A stretch of DNA of 7,193 nt from Dehalococcoidales bacterium (GTDB taxonomy: Bacteria > Chloroflexota > Dehalococcoidia > Dehalococcoidales > RBG-16-60-22): positions 1 to 7,193 of the forward strand of contig JAUWGD010000086.1 in the NCBI GenBank assembly GCA_030606585.1, written 5' to 3'. Shown one piece after another: positions 1 to 5,529 of this stretch. The position numbers and the translations under genes are program-made. The notes under the pieces were generated by a model, which had not been told where the DNA came from, did not search any database, and was given only the letters and a program-made list of their open reading frames with translations. Position 1 is the stretch's first letter. Every line of letters begins with the position of its first letter.

Positions 1-82
1 AGTTTGCGGGATAAGCCGTAGATGATACGGGGCGGGGCAAAAGCCGCAAAGTAAATATAGACGTAACCAGATATATTACGGC
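1..82. other. Non-coding upstream region with dyad symmetry
   Basis: No gene can be supported here. The three forward frames close early, so the start of the window could hold the last few codons of an upstream gene, but nothing identifies it. The visible structure is a set of inverted repeats. AAGCCGTA (13-20) is an exact inverse of TACGGCTT (77-84). A second copy of the left arm, AAGCCG (41-46), can pair with CGGCTT (79-84). GTAAATATA (51-59) nearly mirrors TATATTAC (72-79). The right arms reach into the -35 of the promoter that follows. There is no T-tract, so this does not look like a standard terminator of an upstream gene. An operator role is possible but unproven. Confidence 0.3.
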
Positions 83-112
83 TTGACCTGAGGCGCCGAA
101 TTCTGGTATCAT
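83..112 (+). promoter_or_regulatory. Sigma70-type promoter of the atp operon
   Basis: The -35 box TTGACC (83-88) matches five of six consensus bases. It is followed by an 18-bp spacer and the -10 box TATCAT (107-112), also five of six. A TG one base upstream of the -10 (104-105) makes it an extended -10. Transcription would start near 118-120, leaving a leader of about 20 nt before the first ATG at 141, with GAGGT at 132-136 as ribosome binding site. It is the best-matching promoter I found in the window and sits directly before the first gene, so it is the probable operon promoter. The call comes from sequence matching only. Confidence 0.65.
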
Positions 113-140
113 TTTCAAGGTCAGATGTGTTGAGGTCGGC

Positions 141-356
141 ATGAATAAGTGGGTACCGGCGCTGAGGCTGACGGGTATCGGGTTTTATATCGGTATCTGT
201 ATCGCGGGAGGGGCATTTGCTGGCTGGAAGCTCAGTAGTGAGAAACCGCTTTTTATGATAATCGGTCTGCTGGTGGGGTTGGTGGTAGCTGTTTACGGTG
301 TATATCGGATGATTCGACCCCTCATGAACAACAAGCAAGACAAGGAGAACGGTTAG
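141..356 (+). CDS. atpI: AtpZ/AtpI-like small membrane protein
   Basis: This 71-residue protein has two predicted membrane helices, about residues 9-29 and 37-58, and a basic/polar C-terminal tail. The glycine-rich first helix (GGAFAG), a short polar turn, then P-x-F-x-x-IG-x-x-x-G and a tyrosine-rich end (VYGVYR) match the pattern of the AtpZ/AtpI family, small proteins encoded at the head of many F-type ATP synthase operons. Family members have been linked to c-ring assembly and to Mg2+/Ca2+ transport; which role applies here cannot be told. The aspartate often found in the turn of AtpZ-type proteins is not obvious (the turn reads WKLSSEKP). The ATG follows GAGGT (132-136), and the stop TAG overlaps the atpB start by one base, which suggests translational coupling. 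The family call rests on pattern and position; the symbol is by synteny. Confidence 0.75.
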   Translation: MNKWVPALRLTGIGFYIGICIAGGAFAGWKLSSEKPLFMIIGLLVGLVVAVYGVYRMIRPLMNNKQDKENG

Positions 357-1303
357 TGGCTGAGCCACAGAAGCGCGGCTACCTCGGCTGTTCTTTTCCT
401 GTACTAATTATCATTGTTATCATCGCTCTAGCCATTATTATTCTTGGTTTTCTGGCCGGGCCTATTGGCAGTAAACTAATTGGCGAGATGGAGTGGCTCA
501 GCTGGATGAGTGTCGACGAACCAGAGCCGCACCTGCCGGCCCCCGTACTCTTTAATGTCCTGGGCCTGCCGATTACCAATACTATTATCGCCGGCTGGAT
601 TACCGTTGTTTTCCTGGTGGTTGTCAGCTGGGTGATCACCCGCCGGATGAAGCTCGTGCCCGGCCGGCTGCAGGCGGCTTTCGAATTCCTGCTTGGGTGG
701 ATTTATGACCTCTGCGGTAGTATCGCCGGCGAGGAAAACGGGCGGAAGTTTTTCCCGGTTATCTGCACCATTTTCCTGTTCGTTCTCTTTAATGCCTGGC
801 TCAGCCTGATTCCGGGGTTCGGCTCGATATTGTTCGGGCACCATGAGTTACTCAGAGGAGCGAACACGGATGTCAATACTCCCCTGGCCATAGCGCTGGT
901 GTCCTTTGTCTTTGTGCTGTACTTCGGATTAAAAACGCTGGGTATAAGTTTTTTCCGCCAGTATTTCAATTTCGGACCGGTCTTCCATAGTATAGGACAG
1001 GTATTCAAAGGCAAGTTTAACCTGATGGGTATTTTCTCCGGGGCTGTCGGCGTTTTTGTCGGTTTGCTGGAATTACTCAGCATGTTCATCCGGATTATCA
1101 GTTTTACGTTTCGTCTCTTCGGCAATATGACGGCGGGCGAGATACTGCTGCTTATTGCCGCCTTCCTGGTACCGTGGGTGCTGGCCCTGCCGTTTTACGG
1201 CCTGGAGTTACTGGTGGGCTTCGTGCAGGCCCTTATCTTCGCCGGGCTGACCCTGGTTTTCGTGACTATGGCTGTGTCTCCCCATGAAGGCGAGGCACAT
1301 TAA
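356..1303 (+). CDS. atpB: F1Fo ATP synthase subunit a
   Basis: Subunit a (315 residues) forms the two half-channels that carry ions to and from the c ring. The signature TFRLFGNMTAGE places the essential stator arginine at R253 (E. coli R210) and E262 at the position of E. coli E219. Q291 in VGFVQALIF matches E. coli Q252. E284 lies where E. coli has H245, by hand alignment; an acidic residue there is not unusual in bacteria. Hydrophobic segments lie near residues 13-34, 75-95, 134-153, 176-198, 223-256 and 263-304. The protein is longer than E. coli's 271, chiefly because of an extra N-terminal hydrophobic helix and linker before the family core. The start is GTG at 356, sharing its G with the preceding TAG. 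AAGGAG at 342-347 sits eight bases upstream. Expression is probably coupled to atpI. Confidence 0.96.
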   Translation: MAEPQKRGYLGCSFPVLIIIVIIALAIIILGFLAGPIGSKLIGEMEWLSWMSVDEPEPHLPAPVLFNVLGLPITNTIIAGWITVVFLVVVSWVITRRMKLVPGRLQAAFEFLLGWIYDLCGSIAGEENGRKFFPVICTIFLFVLFNAWLSLIPGFGSILFGHHELLRGANTDVNTPLAIALVSFVFVLYFGLKTLGISFFRQYFNFGPVFHSIGQVFKGKFNLMGIFSGAVGVFVGLLELLSMFIRIISFTFRLFGNMTAGEILLLIAAFLVPWVLALPFYGLELLVGFVQALIFAGLTLVFVTMAVSPHEGEAH

Positions 1304-1327
1304 TATATAATAGGTGGGAATAATTCT

Positions 1328-1334
1328 AAGGAGG
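1328..1334 (+). promoter_or_regulatory. Perfect Shine-Dalgarno of atpE
   Basis: AAGGAGG lies seven bases before the atpE ATG. With the atpA site it is the strongest ribosome binding site in the window. It fits the need for more c subunits (a ring of roughly ten) than of any other subunit. That link to stoichiometry is inference. Confidence 0.8.
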
Positions 1335-1341
1335 AAGCAGA

Positions 1342-1572
1342 ATGGAAGCTGATGCAATGAGAATGCTGGCAGCGGGACTGGCTATCGGGCTGGGCGCCCT
1401 GGGTCCGGGAATCGGCATCGGTATTCTCGGCTATGGGGCCATGCAGGGCCTGGCGCGCAACCCCGAGGCCAGGGGACCAATCATGACCAACATGATTCTG
1501 GCTATCGCCATGGCCGAGGCTATCGCCATCTATGCCCTGATTGTGGCTATCATACTTGCCATGATAGCGTAA
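1342..1572 (+). CDS. atpE: F1Fo ATP synthase subunit c
   Basis: Subunit c (76 residues) is a two-helix hairpin that assembles into the rotating ring of Fo. Helix 1 (about 8-34) carries a glycine-rich packing motif, GPGIGIGILGYG. The polar loop is R39-N40-P41, which contacts gamma/epsilon. Helix 2 (about 47-75) holds the ion-binding carboxylate E59 in AMAEAIAIY. Aligned by hand with the Na+-type Ilyobacter c subunit, the Q32 position is I26 and the residues after the carboxylate are A60 and I61 rather than Ser/Thr, although Y64 is kept. The Na+ ligand set is therefore incomplete and the ring is inferred to be proton-driven. The length is typical and no signal peptide is seen. The gene sits 38 nt after atpB. 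Confidence 0.97.
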   Translation: MEADAMRMLAAGLAIGLGALGPGIGIGILGYGAMQGLARNPEARGPIMTNMILAIAMAEAIAIYALIVAIILAMIA

Positions 1573-1595
1573 GTAGTGTTTGTAAGGGGGTAACT

Positions 1596-1703
1596 ATGGA
1601 AAGCGAAGGACTCCCCACTTTTATAGCGGCTATTGTTGCCGCGTTAATACTGGGGGTAATGGTTATAGCCGGTGTATTAATACACGCGGTATTGACGCTC
1701 TAG
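1596..1703 (+). CDS. Candidate 35-aa single-pass membrane microprotein
   Basis: I do not recognise this reading frame. It starts with ATG, has AAGGGGG (1584-1590) five bases upstream, and ends in TAG after 35 codons. The product begins with an acidic stretch, MESEGLP. From about residue 8 to the end it is almost wholly hydrophobic (I, A, V, L, G), with one histidine at position 30, so it would span the membrane once with a very short N-terminal tail. It contains no acidic residue inside the helix, so it cannot act as a c-type ion carrier, and it shows no c-subunit loop motif. It lies 23 nt after atpE and 81 nt before atpF, inside the Fo block, so a role in Fo assembly or stability is conceivable but not shown. 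Its short length makes a chance frame possible; the Shine-Dalgarno and coherent hydrophobicity argue for coding. Confidence 0.55.
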   Translation: MESEGLPTFIAAIVAALILGVMVIAGVLIHAVLTL

Positions 1704-1784
1704 TAAATACCCGGGTAATGCGGAGAATACAGTCATTAATAAACTGTTACCGGACGTTTGTTTTAAGCAGTCGAGGGGGTAAAA

Positions 1785-2297
1785 ATGGGCGGTATTGTTG
1801 ATGAGCTAGGAATAAATTTGCCGACATTGCTGACGCAGGTGGTGACCTTCATCATCCTGCTGGTCATCCTGCGCTTTGTCGCCTACAAGCCGATTATGCG
1901 GATGCTCGACGAGCGCTCGAAACGAGTAAAGGAGAGCATGGATCAGGCTGAAACCGTGAAGGAGCAGTCAGCCCATGCCGAGGAGGAGTTGAAGAAGCAG
2001 CTCGGAGAGGCCAGCCGCGAAGGGCAGGAGAGGATAGCCCGGGCGGTGAAGGCCGGCGAAGAAGTTAAGCAGAAGGCGCAGGAAGACGCGAAGAAGGAAG
2101 CCGAAACCCTCCTCAACCGGGCGCGCGCCGAGATACAGAGGGAACGCGACGACGCCATCGGTGAGGTACGCCGTGAGTTTGCCGATTTAACGGTGCTGGC
2201 GGCGGGTAAGGTTATCGAGAAGTCTCTGGACAAGGAAGAGCACCGCGAGCTTATCGATAAGGTGCTGGAAGAAAGTTCAACCGAGAAGAAGGAATAG
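1785..2297 (+). CDS. atpF: F1Fo ATP synthase subunit b
   Basis: Subunit b (170 residues) is the peripheral stalk that holds F1 against subunit a. The N-terminus MGGIVDELGINLPTLL leads into one membrane helix (about 13-33), then the conserved hinge FVAYKPIMRMLDER. A long charged, alanine-rich coiled coil follows (about 42-135). The C-terminal segment LTVLAAGKVIEKSLD (135-149) is the part that binds delta in known enzymes. Length and layout are normal for the family. Only one b-type gene is present, so the stalk is presumably a homodimer rather than b/b'. The ATG has GAGGGGG (1773-1779) five bases upstream. It stands 81 nt after the small membrane frame and 21 nt before atpH. Confidence 0.95.
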   Translation: MGGIVDELGINLPTLLTQVVTFIILLVILRFVAYKPIMRMLDERSKRVKESMDQAETVKEQSAHAEEELKKQLGEASREGQERIARAVKAGEEVKQKAQEDAKKEAETLLNRARAEIQRERDDAIGEVRREFADLTVLAAGKVIEKSLDKEEHRELIDKVLEESSTEKKE

Positions 2298-2318
2298 TCG
2301 GGAAAACAGGATAATATC

Positions 2319-2864
2319 ATGCCGAGAAAAGCTTACGGCCGGCGCTACGCTCAGGCGGTATTCGAGATAGCGCTGGAGAAGAAAGAACTGGAGCGGTGGC
2401 AGACCGACCTGCAAAAGGTTGTCGAAGCCATCGGTGACGAGACGTTTCTGGCGGCCATGGAGAGCCCTAAAATCAAGATTGATAAGAAGACCGAGCTGCT
2501 GAAGAAACGTCTGGGCGATATAAATCCGCTGGCTTTGAACCTGGTGCTGATGCTGATAAACAGGGGAGGAGTGGGCATGATTGGAGAAATTGCCGGGGAG
2601 TACCAGCGATTGCTGGATGCATATCGCGGAGTACAGACGGCAGACGTAATCACCGCCGTTTCTCTAGACGATAAGGATAAAGAGAAGCTGGCCGAGAATA
2701 TAGGCGCCCTGTTGGGCACGAAGGTTGTCCTGAAGTCGGAGGTCGACCCGGAAATTCTCGGCGGAATTGTCGCCAGGGTCGGTGGCAAGCTGCTGGACGG
2801 CAGCACCCGCAGTAAACTGGCGGCTCTCAAGAGGGAGCTGGTAGGTGCGGAGAGGAAGCGTTAA
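2319..2864 (+). CDS. atpH: F1Fo ATP synthase subunit delta (OSCP)
   Basis: Delta (181 residues, usual family length about 175-185) caps the top of F1 and links it to the b stalk. The N-terminal helical domain opens with YGRRYAQAVFEIALE (6-20), typical of the OSCP/delta family. The C-terminal domain carries the conserved block DPEILGGIVARVGGKLLDGS (143-162), then a basic helix running to the end. Only a weak ribosome site, AGGA (2308-2311), precedes the ATG, and the gap from atpF is 21 nt, so translation probably depends partly on ribosomes leaving atpF. The gene is followed by the longer repeat-bearing gap before atpA. Confidence 0.94.
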   Translation: MPRKAYGRRYAQAVFEIALEKKELERWQTDLQKVVEAIGDETFLAAMESPKIKIDKKTELLKKRLGDINPLALNLVLMLINRGGVGMIGEIAGEYQRLLDAYRGVQTADVITAVSLDDKDKEKLAENIGALLGTKVVLKSEVDPEILGGIVARVGGKLLDGSTRSKLAALKRELVGAERKR

Positions 2865-2880
2865 TGAGAATGTTAAATAA

Positions 2881-2956
2881 TGTCATTCTCGGGTCAAGCC
2901 CGAGAATCCAGACCCCCTGTCCCCCCGACTGGATTCCCGCCTTCGCGAGAATGACA
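2881..2956. repeat. Nested palindromic repeat before atpA (MITE-like)
   Basis: This is a 76-bp element with perfect 11-bp ends, TGTCATTCTCG (2881-2891) and CGAGAATGACA (2946-2956). An inner 8-bp pair, GAATCCAG (2904-2911) and CTGGATTC (2929-2936), surrounds a C-rich centre. The left half can also fold alone: ATTCTCGGG (2885-2893) pairs with CCCGAGAAT (2899-2907) around a 5-nt loop. Just upstream, GAGAATG (2866-2872) can pair with CATTCTC (2884-2890), giving another competing hairpin. The layout matches the interspersed GTCATTC...GAATCCAG...CTGGATTCCCG palindromes known from many bacterial genomes. No transposase and no clear target duplication are visible. No T-tract follows, so it is not a standard terminator. 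In the operon mRNA it would be a strong hairpin between atpH and atpA. Confidence 0.85.
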
Positions 2957-2984
2957 TCGAATGGTTTGGTTTAACTGTGAGGAA

Positions 2985-2992
2985 AAGGAGGT
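2985..2992 (+). promoter_or_regulatory. Shine-Dalgarno that fixes the atpA start
   Basis: AAGGAGGT is a full match to the anti-Shine-Dalgarno and lies seven bases before GTG at 3000. It falls inside the longer in-frame extension that begins with ATG at 2961, which itself has no ribosome site and abuts the palindromic repeat. The true atpA start is therefore taken as GTG 3000. Confidence 0.88.
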
Positions 2993-2999
2993 AGCTCGA

Positions 3000-4514
3000 G
3001 TGACAACGAGAGGCGAAGATATAGTATCCATACTCAAACAGCAAATCGAGCAGTTCGGCACGGCCGTAACCATGGTGGATGTCGGCACGGTAATAGAGGT
3101 CGGTGACGGCATTGCCAGGATTCACGGACTGGCCTCAGCCAAGTACAACGAGCTGCTTCAGTTTCCCAACGATGTCATCGGCATTGCCCTGAACCTTGAG
3201 GAGGACAGCGTGTCCGCCGTCGTCCTGGGCGACTATACGGAGATTAAAGAAGGCGACGAAGTCAAGTGTACCGGGCGAATCGCCGAGGTCCCCGTGGGCG
3301 ACGCGATGATTGGACGTGTCGTCGACCCGCTGGGGCGCTCCGTGGACGGCAAGGGCACTATCAAGACGGACAAGATGAGACCAATCGAGCGGGTGGCGCC
3401 CAATGTGGTACTGCGCGCCTCGGTGGATACGCCCGTGCAGACGGGTATCAAGTCCGTGGACAGTATGTTCCCCATCGGCCGCGGCCAGCGAGAGCTTATC
3501 ATCGGCGACCGCTCTACCGGTAAGACGGCCATCGCCCTCGACGCTATCGTCAACCAGAAGGGCGGGGATTTAATCTGTATCTACGTGGCTATCGGCCAGA
3601 AGGTATCCCAGGTGGCGCGGGTGGTATCAACACTGAACCAGTACGGCGCCATGGACCATACCATTGTCGTTACGGCCAGCGCCTCCGATTCCGTGGCTTT
3701 ACAGTACCTGGCTCCTTATGCCGGCTGTACCATGGGCGAGGAGTTCATGGAGCAGGGCAAAGATGTACTGATTATTTATGACGACCTTTCCAAGCATGCC
3801 TGGGCTTACCGGCAGCTTTCACTATTGTTGCGCCGGCCTCCGGGTCGTGAGGCATACCCGGGCGATGTTTTTTACCTGCACAGTCGATTGCTGGAGAGGG
3901 CGGCGAAATATGCTAAAGAGTATGGCGGGGGCTCCCTGACGGCCCTGCCCATCATCGAGACCCAGGCGGGCGACGTGTCAGCTTATATCCCGACCAATGT
4001 TATTTCCATCACCGACGGCCAGCTATATCTGGAGTCGGACTTATTTAACGCCGGCATCAAGCCCGCCCTGAACGTGGGTATCTCGGTGTCCCGCGTCGGC
4101 AGTAAGGCGCAGACACCGGCCATGAAGCAAGTGGCCGGACGGCTCAAGCTGGACATGGGCCAGTACCGCGAGGTGGCGGCTTTCGCCCAGTTCGGTACTG
4201 CCGAGCTCGATAAAGCTACCCGGGGACAGCTGGAACGCGGCGAGCGCATCCAGGAGGTCTTGAAGCAGTCCCAGTTCGTACCGGTACCCCTGGAAAAACA
4301 GGTCATGATTCTCTATGCCGTGATTAACGGCTACATGGATGATATTCCGCTGGATAAGGTAACTGCTTTCGAGGCGGACCTCCACCGCTTCATGGAAACG
4401 AATTATGCCGATTTAAGCAAGGCAATCGCCGGGACGAAAGAACTCAACGAGCAGAGCGAAACGACGCTTAAAAAGGCAATCGAGGAATTTAAACAGGGGT
4501 TTGTTAAAGACTAG
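3000..4514 (+). CDS. atpA: F1Fo ATP synthase subunit alpha
   Basis: Alpha (504 residues from GTG 3000) forms the F1 hexamer with beta and carries the non-catalytic nucleotide sites. It begins MTTRGEDIVSILKQQIEQF, as the family does. The beta-barrel domain holds VGTVIEVGDGIARIHGL. The P-loop is GDRSTGKT (169-176), with K175 and T176 matching E. coli numbering exactly. Serine stands where most family members have glutamine (Q172). The arginine finger that reaches the beta catalytic site is R365 in SVSRVGSKAQ, followed by MKQVAGRLKLDMGQYRE and AAFAQFG. The C-terminal helical domain is complete. An upstream in-frame ATG at 2961 would add 13 residues with no family match and no ribosome site. The gene follows the palindromic repeat and lies 11 nt before atpG. 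Confidence 0.97.
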   Translation: MTTRGEDIVSILKQQIEQFGTAVTMVDVGTVIEVGDGIARIHGLASAKYNELLQFPNDVIGIALNLEEDSVSAVVLGDYTEIKEGDEVKCTGRIAEVPVGDAMIGRVVDPLGRSVDGKGTIKTDKMRPIERVAPNVVLRASVDTPVQTGIKSVDSMFPIGRGQRELIIGDRSTGKTAIALDAIVNQKGGDLICIYVAIGQKVSQVARVVSTLNQYGAMDHTIVVTASASDSVALQYLAPYAGCTMGEEFMEQGKDVLIIYDDLSKHAWAYRQLSLLLRRPPGREAYPGDVFYLHSRLLERAAKYAKEYGGGSLTALPIIETQAGDVSAYIPTNVISITDGQLYLESDLFNAGIKPALNVGISVSRVGSKAQTPAMKQVAGRLKLDMGQYREVAAFAQFGTAELDKATRGQLERGERIQEVLKQSQFVPVPLEKQVMILYAVINGYMDDIPLDKVTAFEADLHRFMETNYADLSKAIAGTKELNEQSETTLKKAIEEFKQGFVKD

Positions 4515-4525
4515 ATTGGTGAATT

Positions 4526-5380
4526 ATGCCTGATATTCGTAAAGTAAGACGCCGCATCAAGGGAGTGCAGAACATAGCCAAGATAACGCGGGCTATGGAG
4601 ATGATTGCCGCCTCCAAGATGCGTAAGGCGCAGGAGCGTGGCCTGGCGGGGCGGCCCTATTCCGAGAAGATAGAGCAGGTTATCGCCGACCTGGCGGCCC
4701 TGCCGGATATCGGATTGCAGCACCCGCTTTTACAGAGACGCCCCGTGGAAAAGATAGATATAGTGCATATCACCCCCGACCGCGGTCTATGCGGAGGACT
4801 TAACGCAAATTTGAATCGTGGTCTGGGAAGTTTTATCCTGGAGCAGGAAAAAACGGCCAGTGTTGTCGCCGTGGGGCGTAAGGGGCGCGACTTCGTGACA
4901 CGGTCCGGCATCAATATGACTGCCGAGTTTATCCATATGGGCGACCAGCCCGCTTTCCTGGACACGCTACCGATATCGCACATTATTATCGATGATTACA
5001 GCAACGGGGTGATAGATATGGTTTACATATCCTACACCCAGTTTATTTCCACCATGGTACAGAAGCCGGTAATGAAGCAGCTGCTGCCCATGGAGCCGGC
5101 GGTGATACCCCGGGGGGAGAATGTCGATTATATCTATGAGCCCGGAGCCGAGGTGGTGCTGGGCGGACTTCTGCCCCGCTTCGTGGAGATGGAAATTTAC
5201 CACGCTGTCCTGGAGTCGATTGCCAGCGAGCAGTCGGCCAGGATGGTGGCGATGAGAAGCGCTACGGATAGCGCCAACGAGCTTATCAGCGACCTGACTC
5301 TGCTTTACAACAAAGCACGCCAGGAGGCCATTACCACGGAGCTTCTGGATATTACCGGAGGCGTATCGGCCCTGGAATGA
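4526..5380 (+). CDS. atpG: F1Fo ATP synthase subunit gamma
   Basis: Gamma (284 residues) is the central shaft that turns with the c ring inside the alpha/beta hexamer. The N-terminal coiled-coil strand contains IKGVQNIAKITRAMEMIAAS (11-30) and the basic KMRKAQER. The Rossmann-like middle domain has the signature TPDRGLCGGLNANLNR (83-98). The C-terminal coiled-coil strand carries SEQSARMVAMRSATD (234-248) and YNKARQEAITTELLDI (261-276), the most conserved part of the family. There is no cyanobacterial or plastid-type redox insertion. Length is normal. The gap after atpA is 11 nt with only a weak site, GGTGA (4518-4522), so coupling to atpA is likely. It is followed by the second repeat-bearing gap. 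Confidence 0.96.
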   Translation: MPDIRKVRRRIKGVQNIAKITRAMEMIAASKMRKAQERGLAGRPYSEKIEQVIADLAALPDIGLQHPLLQRRPVEKIDIVHITPDRGLCGGLNANLNRGLGSFILEQEKTASVVAVGRKGRDFVTRSGINMTAEFIHMGDQPAFLDTLPISHIIIDDYSNGVIDMVYISYTQFISTMVQKPVMKQLLPMEPAVIPRGENVDYIYEPGAEVVLGGLLPRFVEMEIYHAVLESIASEQSARMVAMRSATDSANELISDLTLLYNKARQEAITTELLDITGGVSALE

Positions 5381-5415
5381 GAAGAAATAGATTTTTGCAC
5401 GGAGTGAATTATATG

Positions 5416-5498
5416 GTCATTGCGAGGAACGTAGTGACGAAGCAATCCGCACCTTGGTTTGTGTGTTAACGGATTGCTTCGCTTGCGCTCGCAATGAC
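5416..5498. repeat. Nested palindromic repeat before atpD (MITE-like)
   Basis: This is an 83-bp element with perfect 11-bp ends, GTCATTGCGAG (5416-5426) and CTCGCAATGAC (5488-5498). An inner 12-bp pair, CGAAGCAATCCG (5438-5449) and CGGATTGCTTCG (5470-5481), surrounds a 20-nt centre. It belongs to the GTCATTGCGAGGA...GAAGCAATC type of interspersed palindrome, seen in many unrelated bacterial genomes. It has no coding capacity, and I see no target duplication. It has no T-tract downstream, so transcription should continue into atpD. As RNA it would form a long, nearly continuous hairpin between atpG and atpD, ending 31 nt before the atpD start. Confidence 0.87.
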
Positions 5499-5529
5499 AG
5501 GATAGAAATTAATTGTTTGTGAGGTTATT

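Noticed and set aside
1306..1311. Perfect -10 hexamer TATAAT between atpB and atpE, a possible internal promoter
   Set aside because: No recognisable -35 lies 16-18 bp upstream and there is no TG extension. An AT-rich gap easily yields this hexamer.
1596..1703. The microprotein as a decayed second atpE copy
   Set aside because: It has no R-N-P loop, no helix-2 carboxylate and no glycine-repeat pattern; the resemblance is only general hydrophobicity.
1692..1721. TTGACG before atpF as the -35 of an internal promoter
   Set aside because: No acceptable -10 is found at 15-19 bp spacing; the best candidate, TAATGC, is a poor match.
2865..2999. The palindrome as a transcription terminator that would split the operon
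   Set aside because: No T-tract follows the stem, and atpA downstream has no clear promoter of its own.
2883..3125. Minus-strand reading frames across the repeat and the atpA start
   Set aside because: They run through the palindrome and antisense to atpA, with no family resemblance; they are by-products of the repeat and of atpA codon bias.
5391..5396. T-run after atpG (ATTTTT) as a terminator
   Set aside because: No hairpin precedes it; the palindrome lies downstream of the T-run.
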